Shown here piece after piece: positions 35,062-45,106 of a stretch of 64,000 bases of DNA. The number at the start of each line of letters is the position of its first letter. The first letter of the stretch is position 1. The notes under the pieces are model-generated. The model was given only the letters and a program-made list of their open reading frames with translations, was not told the DNA's origin and searched no databases. Source of the stretch: Ruegeria sp. ANG-S4 (GTDB lineage Bacteria > Pseudomonadota > Alphaproteobacteria > Rhodobacterales > Rhodobacteraceae); the NCBI RefSeq assembly GCF_000814005.1, contig NZ_JWLK01000010.1:62001-126000 (forward strand). Reading direction: 5' to 3'. Both the position numbers and the translations under genes were made by a program.

Positions 35062-38000
35062 TCAAGAGATCGCCGCGCGGGCCAAAGCATCCGTCACAAG
35101 ATCGTGTGGCACCCACATCAAGTCAGCTGTTCGGGTCCACAAAATGGCGGTGCGAATGGTCCGATCGGGATAGATTTGGGACAGTGCGCGCTCATACGCG
35201 CCCATCTGGCGCAGCAGCCCCTCGGGGCAGGACTCCGGGCTGTCCGGAACTATTGCATTCGACTTAAAATCAATGACTTGTACTTGATCCTCGGCCACGA
35301 TCAACCGGTCGATGATGCCGTGAATTCTGCGTCCATCAAGATTGGCAGAGACGGGAACTTCTGCCAGAGTGTGAGGTGAAAACAGAAACTCAAGCTCTGG
35401 CGCGTTCAAAACGCGCTCAACTTCTTGCAGCAGATCGTCGCGTTTCGGTCCCTGCATATCGGGCAGCAACCGGGCGCAAAGCTGTGAACGGGTATCGGGC
35501 GCGACAGACGGCAAGTGTTCCAGCAACAGATGCAGGTGTGTCCCGCGCTGTTTGGCTTCTTCTTCGTCCAGGCCGGCGTCGCCTGGCAACGCCTTGGCCC
35601 CGCCCAAGTCTGATGGGCTGAGCGTACCTTTTGGCAAGACTGGATCCACAGCGGGCCGGTGGTAAATTTCGGGTAAATCCAACGCCTGGCTTTTCGGTTT
35701 GTCGCCCGAGACCAGTGGCAACGCACACCAATCGCCATGGGCAAGCCGTTTTGTCCGCGAGCCGGGTACATTTACCGCCCCTGCCCGCTCCATCGCGGCC
35801 TCGACCAGTTGGTACCAGCTGTTGCCGTCTTTGCCGACATCTCCGGCGGCGGCAACGATCAACCACTTTTCCGCCCGAGTCAGAGCCACATAAAGCAGTC
35901 GCAGCCGTTCGTTCTCTTCCCGCTCGCGGGCGGCATCCCGGGCTTGCGTGATTAGTCTGGGTGACGCACCGGCAGGAAGCTTCCAGACCGGTTTATCCCC
36001 CGCGACCATGATTTCCGCGTCCCGTGGCGGTTGTCTTTTGCCGGTGTCGGGCAGGATGACAATCGGCGCCTCCAACCCCTTGGAGCCATGGACGGTCATG
36101 ACCCGGATCATGTCACCAACGCCTGTCATCTGGCGCTTGATTTCCAGATCGTCCGTTTGCATCCAAACGAGGAAGCCGGTCAGACTGGGAATATCCGTTC
36201 GTTCATAGGCCAAGGCCTGTGACAGCAAGGCGTTGATGCCGTCCTCGGCCTCTGCCCCAAGTCGGCCCAGCAGTTTTCGCCGACCGTCGTGGCGCGTCAG
36301 AATACGTTCGATCAAGTCATATGGGCGCAAGAAATCGGTTTGTCCGCGCAGATCGTTGAGAACCGAGAGCGTATCGGGAAACTCGTCCGCACGCCCCCGC
36401 AGGGCCGCCCACAGGTAAGTTTCCTCGCGCCGGTGCGCCAGATCAAAAAGTTGCTGTTCCGACCATCCAAACAGTGGAGATTTGAGAACCGTGGCCAGCG
36501 ACAGGCTGTCTTCGGGCGTCGCCAGAAAACTCAACAAGGCAGCCAAATCCTTGACCGCCAGTTCTGCGCCGACTTTCAGACGGTCCGCCCCCGCAATGGG
36601 TAGATTTTCAGCTTTGCAGGCGCGAATGATCTCGGCAAACAGGTCCGAGCGACGCTGTACAAGGATCAGAAAGTCGCCGGGTGTCACATTGCGGCGTGCG
36701 AAAATGCCGGGCGTGCTACCATCGATGGGTATCGTTTCACCGTTGTTGATCATATCCCGAATTGACCAGGCGACTTTTTCAGCCAGCAGGACGGTATGGT
36801 GGCGGGCACCGGGTCGGTCGACCGGGTCGGTCCAGTCGCCATCTTCTTCCTCTTCGACTTTTTCGATCACGGGCCACAGGTCAACGCGACCCGGTAGGTC
36901 GGCCTTGAATGCACGGTGTTGCGATTCCTTCTGAAACCCGGCCTCAATCTGATTTTCAAACAGAATATCCACCAGGCTCAGGATCGCACTGGACGACCGA
37001 AACGAGTATTCCAGCGTGGAATTCCAAAGTTTAGAGCCTGATTCCTGCAATCGTTGCCCAAACTCGGCCTGCATCCGGTCAAAGGCTTGAGGGTCAGCGC
37101 CCTGAAAGGAATAGATCGACTGTTTCTTGTCCCCCACAACGAAGATGGTGCGCTCAACGTCAGAGCGCGCGCCCTCTCCGCTGGTGAATTCCTGAGCTAG
37201 CTTTTCGATTACGTCCCACTGGCCGGGGCTGGTGTCCTGGGCCTCGTCCACCAGAATGTGGTCGATGCCGCCGTCCAGACGATACAGCACCCATGCCGCC
37301 ACCGCTGGGTCATTCAGGACCTGACGGGCGCGCAGGATCAGATCGTCAAAGTCCAGCCAACCGCGCAATTGCTTGCGGCGTCCGTATTCCGGCAGAAAAA
37401 CTGAAGCAAACCGATGAAGAGCATGTGACTTTCGAGCAGCCATGAGCGCAAGCCGCTGCTCTCGGGCGCTCTCAACCCGCTTCATAAAGTCATCCAATTG
37501 CGACATTCGGTCCGCCAGCGCACCTTCACGCACGGGCTTCGTCGGAAAGTTCCCAACCTTTGCGGCAAAAGGCTCTTTTGCGGACTTGCCAAAAAGAAAG
37601 ACGCTTTCCAGTGCTGGCAATGCATCCATATCGGCAGTCGAAACCGCAGAGAGCTTGGCAGCCGCTTTGGCGTTGTTTCCACCGCTCTCCGTCAGAACAG
37701 GAAGAATGGATCGCAGCAGATCAACCTCGCCGCCCAGAAAGACGCTGCGAAGCAGCGCTTCTTCATCAAAGTCATCCGGCAGTCCGAAAACGGTCAGCAA
37801 GTCCTCAAATGACGATGGCTGCGCAAACAGAGTGCGCTTTTGCGAAATTGCCGCCGTGAGTTTGTCGAGATCGGTATCCGTGACAAACCGCGCGATTTCC
37901 GTGATTAGATGGGCGTGGGGCCCATCGGCGAAGTCTTCGACAATTTCCTGCCGCAACAAAGCGGCGGCGCGGTCTTCCATCTCCGAGAATTGAGGGCTTA

Positions 38001-38421
38001 CCCCGGCTTCTAGGGGGAACCGACGCAGCAAGGACGCGCAGAACGAGTGGATTGTTTGGATTTTCAGACCGCCGGGCGTTTCGATGGCGCGCGCAAAAAG
38101 CGTGCGGGCCTGCGCCAGACTGTCTTGACCGACATCACCGTCGACACCAAGGTCGGTGAGTTCCGTCCGCAGCGTCGCGTCATCCAGCATTGCCCAGTGA
38201 CCCAGCCGCTTGAACAACCGGTTCTGCATCTCGCTCGCCGCGGCCTTGGTATAGGTCAGGCACAGGATGTGCTGTGGCTGAACGCCGCTCAACAATAGCC
38301 GCGCAACCCGATCCGTCAGAACGCGTGTTTTGCCAGATCCCGCATTCGCCGCCAACCAGGTCGAGGCATCCGGGCGCGCGGCTTGCACCTGCCGCTCGGT
38401 CGCATCGTTGCGTGCGGTCAT
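35062..38421 (-). CDS. addA: Double-strand break repair helicase AddA
   Basis: AddA is the UvrD-like 3'-5' helicase and nuclease subunit of AddAB, the alphaproteobacterial counterpart of RecBCD. From ATG 38421 it has 1,119 residues. Walker A A-G-S-G-K-T-R is near 26-32, motif II V-D-E-A-Q-D-T-S near 395, helicase motifs L-L-Y-V-A-L-T-R-A-E-K-W near 860-870, and the C-terminal PD-(D/E)XK nuclease has V-I-D-F-K-S-N near 1070. Its start overlaps the addB stop by 4 bp. An upstream in-frame ATG at 38460 lies inside addB. Confidence 0.95.
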   Translation of the reverse strand: MTARNDATERQVQAARPDASTWLAANAGSGKTRVLTDRVARLLLSGVQPQHILCLTYTKAAASEMQNRLFKRLGHWAMLDDATLRTELTDLGVDGDVGQDSLAQARTLFARAIETPGGLKIQTIHSFCASLLRRFPLEAGVSPQFSEMEDRAAALLRQEIVEDFADGPHAHLITEIARFVTDTDLDKLTAAISQKRTLFAQPSSFEDLLTVFGLPDDFDEEALLRSVFLGGEVDLLRSILPVLTESGGNNAKAAAKLSAVSTADMDALPALESVFLFGKSAKEPFAAKVGNFPTKPVREGALADRMSQLDDFMKRVESAREQRLALMAARKSHALHRFASVFLPEYGRRKQLRGWLDFDDLILRARQVLNDPAVAAWVLYRLDGGIDHILVDEAQDTSPGQWDVIEKLAQEFTSGEGARSDVERTIFVVGDKKQSIYSFQGADPQAFDRMQAEFGQRLQESGSKLWNSTLEYSFRSSSAILSLVDILFENQIEAGFQKESQHRAFKADLPGRVDLWPVIEKVEEEEDGDWTDPVDRPGARHHTVLLAEKVAWSIRDMINNGETIPIDGSTPGIFARRNVTPGDFLILVQRRSDLFAEIIRACKAENLPIAGADRLKVGAELAVKDLAALLSFLATPEDSLSLATVLKSPLFGWSEQQLFDLAHRREETYLWAALRGRADEFPDTLSVLNDLRGQTDFLRPYDLIERILTRHDGRRKLLGRLGAEAEDGINALLSQALAYERTDIPSLTGFLVWMQTDDLEIKRQMTGVGDMIRVMTVHGSKGLEAPIVILPDTGKRQPPRDAEIMVAGDKPVWKLPAGASPRLITQARDAAREREENERLRLLYVALTRAEKWLIVAAAGDVGKDGNSWYQLVEAAMERAGAVNVPGSRTKRLAHGDWCALPLVSGDKPKSQALDLPEIYHRPAVDPVLPKGTLSPSDLGGAKALPGDAGLDEEEAKQRGTHLHLLLEHLPSVAPDTRSQLCARLLPDMQGPKRDDLLQEVERVLNAPELEFLFSPHTLAEVPVSANLDGRRIHGIIDRLIVAEDQVQVIDFKSNAIVPDSPESCPEGLLRQMGAYERALSQIYPDRTIRTAILWTRTADLMWVPHDLVTDALARAAIS

Positions 38422-41345
38422 GTCAGGTCCTCGGATATGGTTTGCGCTGTTCGATCCCATTCCCCGAACCGCGCCAGATGGTCATAGTCACCGATATCGG
38501 TATCCTTGTGCAGCATTCTACGGGACGAGAACCCCTGATCAGGCTCTAAATAGGCCGAAATCAACTTCTGTAGCTCTGCCAGGACCTTGTCAGAAGGCTC
38601 GTTATCCAATGGCGCCGGCACTTCTTTGTAGCTGCCGCCCATCCCGATAAAGACGGCCTGCGCCACGGGCAATGGATCAAAACCCTCAAGTCCGCCTTGT
38701 TCGGCGACGGCAGCCTCGATCAAAAGCTGTTTTTCGAACTTGGCTTGCTGGTTTTCAGTTGGCGGTACGCCCGTTTTGTAATCGACGATCCGAAGGGCGC
38801 CGCGGCTGTTGACGTCGATCCGGTCCGCACGCCCATTTAGCGTGAAAGCCAACTGGCGGATGTCCAGCTTCAACGCCGCCTCAAATGCAACTGGGCCGCC
38901 ATCTGTCCTGCGCAAGCGTTCGGCCGTCAGAAACTGATCTGCAATCCGTTCCAACCGAGCCAGCCAGAGCGCCCGCGCCGTCGGCCAGGCCACATGTTCG
39001 GCCAACAGCGTTTCGGCCCGTTTCAGGAAATTCTCTCGGGTCAATAGCGCCATATCCAAGACGCTATCCCTCACGAAGTGTTCGAGGATCTCGTGAACCA
39101 CGATACCACGCAGCAACGCGTCAGGCGCTTGCACCAGCGGGTCCAGTGGCCTCAGCCGCAATACATGCTTGGCGTAGATTGCATATGGATCGCGGATCAG
39201 GCGCTTGATCTCGGTCACGGACAAACGCCGTGGTCGGGCCGCGACCGGAGGGCAGGGCGATGGTCGATGTGCGGGCGCAGTGCGGGGTGCGTCTTCCAGC
39301 ATCGCTGCCCAACGCAACCACTGGTTCCCTCGGCCGCGCATGTCGGCAAGAGACTGCGGTCCGCCTTGGTCCGGCAGGCCTTGCAACAGATTGATGAGGC
39401 GGTTCAACCAGCGTGATGCAACGGTTTCGGCATCGTCGGACCGGACAGATCGGGTCAACCAAACCTCGGCTGCACCGATGGCTTGTTGAAAGTCGTGCGC
39501 AGACAAACCGATCCTGCGTTCTGGCAGCAACAAGCCCGCCTTGTCGCGCATCTGGCGGTTCAACCATGGATCGGGCGCGGGCGCCTCGGGCCAACTGCCT
39601 TCGTTCAGGCCACCCAAGATCAACAGATCGGCGCCCTGAACGCGCGCCTCAAGCGTGCCCCAGATCATGATGCGCGGGTGTGGCGCATCGCGGTCACGCA
39701 CCTCTTCCCCGGCAAGCAGTGCGCCCAGCAGATCGGCAAAGTCATGCGCTGACATCGACCCGCCGTGATGGGCTTCGTTTTCTAGCGCGGTGACAACAGA
39801 AAGTGCCTTTTGGCCTGCGTTCTTTTCCCACAGCGTTCCCGTACCCCCGTCGGACCCGCCGGAAATCGCCTGCGCCAGCGTGCGAAGACGCGCGACCCAG
39901 TCAGCGGTCGGTCGTTCGCCGGGACACTGTTGGTCGCAGAAGTTTTCCGTAACCCAAGCCAGCCAAGTCTCCGAGATACCGTCGCCTGCGCCGAAATCCT
40001 CCATACTCTCGCGGCTCGGGAACGGGGGGCCGTTGCGACGCAAATGCAGTTCCAGATCGCGGGTATGCAACAGATGCGTTCCGCGCTCGCCACCGTCATG
40101 GCACAGCGGATGCTTCAACAGCGTCAAAAGCGCCTCGCCATCCAGTCTTCGGGCGAACAATCCGGCAACGTGGCGCAGGAACCGGCCAGGCGGTGAAAGC
40201 TGTAGCGGCAATCCGGCGCTATCGTCGGGCAGAATGTTCCAGCGATCCAGCGCCGCGCTAACCTGCCGTGTCAGCATCCGATCCGGTGTGATCAGCGCTG
40301 CCGTTTGTCCATCTTCTGCCGCCTGTCGCAGCCGCAGGGCAATGGCCAGCGCTTCGGCGCGGGGTGAAAGCGCCTCGACCAGTGTCAGGTCACGGGTGGC
40401 GCCCTCGATATTGTCCAGCGTTGGCCCTTCGGCCATCCATGCATCCGTTATTGGAGCAGGGCGCAAAGCCAGCGAAACCAACCGGTTACGCGCGGGAGAA
40501 GGGGGTGGATCACCCGTCCATGCCCTGACGTCGCTTGGCTTTAACCCCAGCTTGTTCATCAGTTTACTGAACCGGAATTGCGGATGATCTTCGCTGGTCA
40601 AGGCGTCATTCAGTCGGTCCCAGACATAATCCGGCTGATCGAAATCGAACCCGGGCAGAATCAACGCCCCCTGCGGCAAACGGGCCACCGCCTGCATGAG
40701 CATCAGGGTCGTCCCGCGCGACCCGGTTGACCCGGCAAGGATCACCGGGTGCTTGGGCGGGGTGTCTTGCCAGTCGGCGATCAAGGCCTCGACAACGCGT
40801 CGTTGGCGGGCTTGGGCGTCAAGCGCGCCGTCCCCGGATGAAATGAGTTGATCCGCGATCCCGACGAATTTCTGTGCGCGCTCCCAATGACCCGACATGT
40901 CGCTGACATCCAGTTTCCGGATCGCATCTGCCGAAACGCCTTCGCCCTGCATCTCATCAATCAGGGCGGCGAGGCTGTCGGACAGATCAAACAGAGAGGC
41001 CCGCGCCGCCAGATCGGGTTGCTGATCCAACAACTTCGCGATCAGCTGCGTCAACTCTAGTCGACGGCGCAGCGCAGGGATCGCCGGTGGAATGTGCCCA
41101 AGATCGGCGCTTTCGCCCAGATCGGTGACAAGGGACAAACGGGGCAACAAGCACGGCGCCCCTTGGTCAAACAAATCCCGGACACGGCGTGCCATTCGAC
41201 GCGTATTCACGACCAGTTGCACGCGGGCCAGCGCCTCGGGTGGTTGCGCGGCGGTGCGTGCCCGCAATCCGTTGACCAAAGCCTTGGGAAAGTCTGCGCC
41301 TGGAGGCACTGCAAAAACGCGGGGCGTTGTGCCTTGATCAAACAT
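38418..41345 (-). CDS. addB: Double-strand break repair protein AddB
   Basis: AddB is the second nuclease subunit of AddAB and recognises the regulatory Chi-like sequence. The 975-residue protein has a degenerate P-loop-like G-S-T-G-S-R-G-T-T near 205-215, Y-P-Y-A-I-Y-like R-D-P-Y-A-I-Y-A-K near 700, and a C-terminal nuclease with L-R-I-V-D-Y-K-T-G-x-P near 860. It overlaps the murU-like gene by 8 bp upstream and addA by 4 bp downstream. Confidence 0.93.
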   Translation of the reverse strand: MFDQGTTPRVFAVPPGADFPKALVNGLRARTAAQPPEALARVQLVVNTRRMARRVRDLFDQGAPCLLPRLSLVTDLGESADLGHIPPAIPALRRRLELTQLIAKLLDQQPDLAARASLFDLSDSLAALIDEMQGEGVSADAIRKLDVSDMSGHWERAQKFVGIADQLISSGDGALDAQARQRRVVEALIADWQDTPPKHPVILAGSTGSRGTTLMLMQAVARLPQGALILPGFDFDQPDYVWDRLNDALTSEDHPQFRFSKLMNKLGLKPSDVRAWTGDPPPSPARNRLVSLALRPAPITDAWMAEGPTLDNIEGATRDLTLVEALSPRAEALAIALRLRQAAEDGQTAALITPDRMLTRQVSAALDRWNILPDDSAGLPLQLSPPGRFLRHVAGLFARRLDGEALLTLLKHPLCHDGGERGTHLLHTRDLELHLRRNGPPFPSRESMEDFGAGDGISETWLAWVTENFCDQQCPGERPTADWVARLRTLAQAISGGSDGGTGTLWEKNAGQKALSVVTALENEAHHGGSMSAHDFADLLGALLAGEEVRDRDAPHPRIMIWGTLEARVQGADLLILGGLNEGSWPEAPAPDPWLNRQMRDKAGLLLPERRIGLSAHDFQQAIGAAEVWLTRSVRSDDAETVASRWLNRLINLLQGLPDQGGPQSLADMRGRGNQWLRWAAMLEDAPRTAPAHRPSPCPPVAARPRRLSVTEIKRLIRDPYAIYAKHVLRLRPLDPLVQAPDALLRGIVVHEILEHFVRDSVLDMALLTRENFLKRAETLLAEHVAWPTARALWLARLERIADQFLTAERLRRTDGGPVAFEAALKLDIRQLAFTLNGRADRIDVNSRGALRIVDYKTGVPPTENQQAKFEKQLLIEAAVAEQGGLEGFDPLPVAQAVFIGMGGSYKEVPAPLDNEPSDKVLAELQKLISAYLEPDQGFSSRRMLHKDTDIGDYDHLARFGEWDRTAQTISEDLT

Positions 41346-42024
41346 CGGTAATCAAACTTTCTGCCAACGCGACCCCGCCCGGATGGCCAACATCGCACCA
41401 CCGCCCGGGGTATTCCACCGCAAACAATCGCCCATTGTCGTGTATTCTGTCCCACAGCGCATTCAGCGAGAAAACATCGTCGGGTATGGCATGCAACCCG
41501 TCCGGTTTGACGATTTGCGCACCGCCATAGATCAGCCCGGGGCCGCGGGTGATACGCCCCGTGTCGTCCCGGCTGAAATCGCCAGGGCCGGAATGGCCAA
41601 TCGCTTGTGCAACCGGAATACACATCAAAAGCGCGTCCATTCTGTCTGGGTCCCAAGCATTCTCCAAAAGCCTGAGCGGATTTGGCCCAGCCCAGATCGC
41701 GTCGGAATTCAAAGTAAATACCGGACCCGTCCCCAACAAAGGTAATGCGGCCCGCAAGCCGCCGCCGGTGTCCAGAATCCTGTCCTTTTCGTGAGAGACA
41801 AGAACCTCCGTTGCCGAAAGATGCGCAATTATCTGGTCGGCCAGATAGTGCACGTTCACGACGGCTCGGGCGGGCTTTTGCGCGTCGACGAGGTCCAACG
41901 CATAGTCGATCAATGGTCGCCCTGATACTTCGATCAACGGCTTCGGTCGGGTTCGGGTCAGGTCGCCCATACGGGTTCCAAACCCGGCGGCAAACAACAT
42001 CACGGCGTCGGGGTTTGTCATCAT
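41338..42024 (-). CDS. murU: N-acetylmuramate 1-phosphate uridylyltransferase-like protein (MurU)
   Basis: MurU-type enzymes make UDP-MurNAc from MurNAc 1-phosphate in the peptidoglycan recycling route that bypasses de novo synthesis and its fosfomycin target. The 228-residue nucleotidyltransferase has L-F-A-A-G-F-G-T-R-M near 10-19, R-P-K-P-L-I near 26-31 and a metal-binding L-N-S-D-A near 109. Its 3' end overlaps addB by 8 bp and its start overlaps the kinase gene by 4 bp. Pairing with an AmgK-like kinase is strong context for MurU. Confidence 0.82.
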   Translation of the reverse strand: MMTNPDAVMLFAAGFGTRMGDLTRTRPKPLIEVSGRPLIDYALDLVDAQKPARAVVNVHYLADQIIAHLSATEVLVSHEKDRILDTGGGLRAALPLLGTGPVFTLNSDAIWAGPNPLRLLENAWDPDRMDALLMCIPVAQAIGHSGPGDFSRDDTGRITRGPGLIYGGAQIVKPDGLHAIPDDVFSLNALWDRIHDNGRLFAVEYPGRWCDVGHPGGVALAESLITDV

Positions 42025-43025
42025 TGCGGCTTCAGCTGTGCAAGGTGTTCCGGTGTCGGAGCAGGGAGCGTATCGCGGATGATCTGCGCAATTGAGGTCA
42101 GCGCAGGATGTTCGAGGTCGCGCATCAGATGAGCCCAGGCGGCGGGGATCAGGTCAACATATTGCGGTTTGCCGAAATCGGTCGCCAGCCGCGCGAACCC
42201 GCCCAATATCCTCAAATTTCGTTGCGCACCCAGCACGCTATAGGCGGTTCGGAAGTCGTGCCCGTCAACGCCCGTGGCGTCAATGTACCGGTCAATCATA
42301 CGCATTTCGATCCCGGCGGGTACCGACCGTCGGACATCTTGCAGCAGCGACATCAAATCGTAGGCTGGATGCCCCAGCATCGCGCTCTGGAAATCCAACA
42401 GTCCAACCCGGCAAAGACCTTCACGGTCCGGCAACCAGATCAGGTTTTCAGCGTGATAGTCCCGTTGCACAACAACTCGCGCCCCGCCGGTTTCCCTGTG
42501 CAAGATGTCCGCAAACCGCAACTCAAACCGGTTTCGCGCGTCCGTGTCATGTGTGCCCATGATGCCCTGCGCATATTTGGTAAACGCCAGAGCCGCGTAC
42601 TCGGTCATCAGACTTGGATCATAGCTTTCCAGCGTCAACACCGGTGCGGCGTGCAGGTGGACCAGAACATCTGTTGCGGCGGCGTAAAGGGTTCGCTCGA
42701 GACCGGGGTCTTTTTCAAGAACGCGGGCGAAGAGGGCGTCACCCAAGTCTTCCAAAAGCAGAAACCCGAATTCAAGATCCATCGCATAGATCTCGGGCGC
42801 GCTCAGGCCGATGGACCGCAAGTGGTTTGCCATGCGGACAAATGCACCCATGTCTTCGTTCTGTTCCGGCGGCGCGTCCATCAGAACCGCGGTTTTTCCA
42901 CTGGCTGGGTCAGTCAGGCGTTCGTAGCGACGATTCGAGGCGTCCCCGGCCAAAGGTACGTGCTGGGCGTCCGCCCATTGCGTGCCGGCGGTCAGCGCCT
43001 TGCCCAGAATATCACGATTTGTCAT
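42021..43025 (-). CDS. amgK: Anomeric MurNAc/GlcNAc kinase-like protein (AmgK), APH fold
   Basis: AmgK phosphorylates C1 of MurNAc or GlcNAc for cell-wall recycling. From ATG 43025 the protein has 334 residues with the aminoglycoside-phosphotransferase fold: an N-lobe with A-G-D-A-S-N-R-R-Y-E-R near 26, L-L-L-E-D-L-G-D near 95, the catalytic loop V-V-Q-R-D-Y-H-A-E-N-L-I-W near 185-197 and L-L-D-F-Q-S-A near 210. Overlaps with tsaE and murU (4 bp each) indicate coupled translation. Confidence 0.82.
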   Translation of the reverse strand: MTNRDILGKALTAGTQWADAQHVPLAGDASNRRYERLTDPASGKTAVLMDAPPEQNEDMGAFVRMANHLRSIGLSAPEIYAMDLEFGFLLLEDLGDALFARVLEKDPGLERTLYAAATDVLVHLHAAPVLTLESYDPSLMTEYAALAFTKYAQGIMGTHDTDARNRFELRFADILHRETGGARVVVQRDYHAENLIWLPDREGLCRVGLLDFQSAMLGHPAYDLMSLLQDVRRSVPAGIEMRMIDRYIDATGVDGHDFRTAYSVLGAQRNLRILGGFARLATDFGKPQYVDLIPAAWAHLMRDLEHPALTSIAQIIRDTLPAPTPEHLAQLKPQ

Positions 43026-43492
43026 CGCAGACCCTCCAGCCTGTCCTGCCATTTGGGGTCGGACCAACGAATTTGAAGGTTCCGGGTGTCCTCATCCCCC
43101 AGATCCGTCCGAAATCCAAACGTCAGGGCAGAAGGCGGGGTCAGCGGCCCCAGTTTTTCGGGCCATTCAACAAGGCAAACCGCCGTTTCAAAAGCGTCTG
43201 TAAGGCCAAGTTCTTCGACCTCGGAAATGTCAGAGAGTCGGTAAAGATCCGAATGCCAAATTTCTCCAATCACTGTCTCGTAGACTTGGACCAGCGTGAA
43301 AGTCGGAGAGGGGACATCCTCGGGCTTGCGCATCAGGGATCGGATCAAGGAACGCGCAAAATGTGTTTTTCCACTGCCGATGGCACCTTCCAGCAGAAGA
43401 ACGTCGCCGGGTTGCAAAACTGCGCCCAGTTTCTTTGCCAGATCAGTGGTTTCTTCCGGTGATTTCAGTGTGATCGCAGCGGGATTTTGCAT
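43022..43492 (-). CDS. tsaE: tRNA t6A37 synthesis ATPase TsaE
   Basis: TsaE is the P-loop ATPase that works with TsaB and TsaD in making threonylcarbamoyladenosine in tRNA. The 156-residue protein has Walker A E-G-A-I-G-S-G-K-T-H-F at about 35-45, S-P-T-F-T-L-V near 80 and the conserved H-S-D-L-Y-R-L near 99-105. It leads the coupled tsaE-amgK-murU-addB-addA run. Its partner TsaD is encoded further right in this window (56,248). Confidence 0.93.
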   Translation of the reverse strand: MQNPAAITLKSPEETTDLAKKLGAVLQPGDVLLLEGAIGSGKTHFARSLIRSLMRKPEDVPSPTFTLVQVYETVIGEIWHSDLYRLSDISEVEELGLTDAFETAVCLVEWPEKLGPLTPPSALTFGFRTDLGDEDTRNLQIRWSDPKWQDRLEGLR

Positions 43493-43533
43493 GGCGCCAC
43501 AATGGACGTGCCGCCAGCCAGCCGCAACCCGGT

Positions 43534-45042
43534 TCAGGCACTGATTTTCTGAATTTCAGACGTTTGCTCTGGTTGATGACCAAGCGAAAACCGAACGATG
43601 GTCGCCCCGTTTTGCATCGGACTGACCGTGCAAGTCATACTTTGGCCATCCCGCCGCGACATGTCCGCCGACCATTGGGTGCGATTGTCGCGCATTTCGA
43701 CGAAATCCCGAATTTCACCCAGAACCGGAGTGGCCATGCATTGCTCCTGCCATCCGCGAGTTACATCCAGCACAGTTGCAAGTTCGAATGCCGTCTCTTC
43801 CGGCTCACCCCACAGCTGATTGTAGGCGTAATTGGTCAGGGCCAATGTGCCGTCGTCGGAAAAAACAGCGATCGCATCCGCCAGTTTGTCGAGTATGGAC
43901 TGCATGAGGCCCATTTCCGCGCGAAACCTGCGGGTCAACGTAATTTCAGCCGTGATATCTTCGAACAAAAACGCCACAGCCCCGTCCGGATGCGGCCGGC
44001 CGCTGACGGAATATACCGATCCGGAAGGCAGTGACCAAGTTTCCTGATAATTCCCGTCCTGTGCGGCTTCGACCAGGTCATTCATCTGGCGGCGCCAACT
44101 GCGGTAATTCTTGGGCTCCGGCATCATGTGCTGATCCCGCATGCGATCAAAAAAGCTGGATAGGCTGGGACGACAACTCAGGAAATCGGGCGGCAGATTG
44201 GTCAGGTCAATCAGTGCCGGATTGAACAGGGCCAACTGGCGGTTGCGGTCGAAGATGGCAAGCCCGATGGACAATTGCGCAAAGGTCTTGGTCATCGTCT
44301 GGACAAATTTACGCTGTGCGGCCTCAGCCTCGACAATCGCATTGATGTCAGTCGCATAGATCAACTGACCTTCGTCGCGATCGACATGGGCCAGGTCAAA
44401 CCAAAGCTTGTTCTTGCTGCCTGTCACCGCGACCGACACCCTGGATTTCCTGCCCAGATTGTTCTGGCCCTGAATCCGATGGAACAAAGGCTCGGTCAGG
44501 TCTGCGTCGCGGCCCCTTGCCTTGCGCACCAACGAAACATACGCCGCGTTGCACCATCGAACCCTGTCTGACCGGTCCAGCAGAAGTACCGGGTAAGGGG
44601 CTTGATCCATCGCAAGGCGAATTGGGTCGTTTGGATCCCGGGTAATCGGGCACGTTTCGCGATTTCGTTCACGCAATTGTACGCGGGCGATACCATCGAT
44701 CCATTCGCACAGGACCTCGCGTTCGATTGTGCAATCTATGGCGGTTACGATCAGATTGCCTTCGGTCCGAACAGTTTCCGGTGTCTCGGGAAAGGTTGGA
44801 AAGTCGCGTTTCAGCAATCGTCGCAAATCTGCCCAATCCTGTACCGTCTCGTACCCGGCCAAGGCCACATCCGAGTGGCTGATCAGGCGGTTCCCGTCGA
44901 ACAGAAAAACCGTATCGAACAGTGTATTCGGCGTTGCCAGCCCGTAATCGCCGACCCAGTTCGGGCGGCGCGGCAACAACCATTGCAACGAAAAGCCGGC
45001 AGTAATCAGGCTGATCACGGCCAGAATAATCCAGTCAGCCAT
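43534..45042 (-). CDS. Membrane-anchored multi-PAS protein without kinase domain
   Basis: From ATG 45042 the 502-residue protein has one N-terminal membrane helix (about 3-22), then at least three PAS-like domains (about 135-255, 265-365 and 375-480), with L-L-D-R-S-D-R-V-R-W-C-N, G-L-A-I-F-D-R-N-R-Q-L and A-I-A-V-F-S-D-D-G-T-L as PAS openings. No histidine-kinase H-box, ATPase, GGDEF or EAL domain follows: the frame ends shortly after the last PAS. It lies 64 bp downstream of regB. It may be a signalling input or scaffold protein, or a kinase that lost its catalytic end. Confidence 0.68.
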   Translation of the reverse strand: MADWIILAVISLITAGFSLQWLLPRRPNWVGDYGLATPNTLFDTVFLFDGNRLISHSDVALAGYETVQDWADLRRLLKRDFPTFPETPETVRTEGNLIVTAIDCTIEREVLCEWIDGIARVQLRERNRETCPITRDPNDPIRLAMDQAPYPVLLLDRSDRVRWCNAAYVSLVRKARGRDADLTEPLFHRIQGQNNLGRKSRVSVAVTGSKNKLWFDLAHVDRDEGQLIYATDINAIVEAEAAQRKFVQTMTKTFAQLSIGLAIFDRNRQLALFNPALIDLTNLPPDFLSCRPSLSSFFDRMRDQHMMPEPKNYRSWRRQMNDLVEAAQDGNYQETWSLPSGSVYSVSGRPHPDGAVAFLFEDITAEITLTRRFRAEMGLMQSILDKLADAIAVFSDDGTLALTNYAYNQLWGEPEETAFELATVLDVTRGWQEQCMATPVLGEIRDFVEMRDNRTQWSADMSRRDGQSMTCTVSPMQNGATIVRFSLGHQPEQTSEIQKISA

Positions 45043-45106
45043 AACAGCGACATCCCCTCGGTCCACCGTGCCGACTATGGACGGCAATAGTTAACGGGGC
45101 CTTAAT

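Noticed and set aside
39790-40587. 265-residue plus-strand frame opposite addB
   Set aside because: Serine- and arginine-rich shadow of addB without family features.
42108-43076. 322-residue plus-strand frame opposite the amgK-like gene
   Set aside because: Antisense shadow of the APH-fold kinase, with no recognisable domain or ribosome site.
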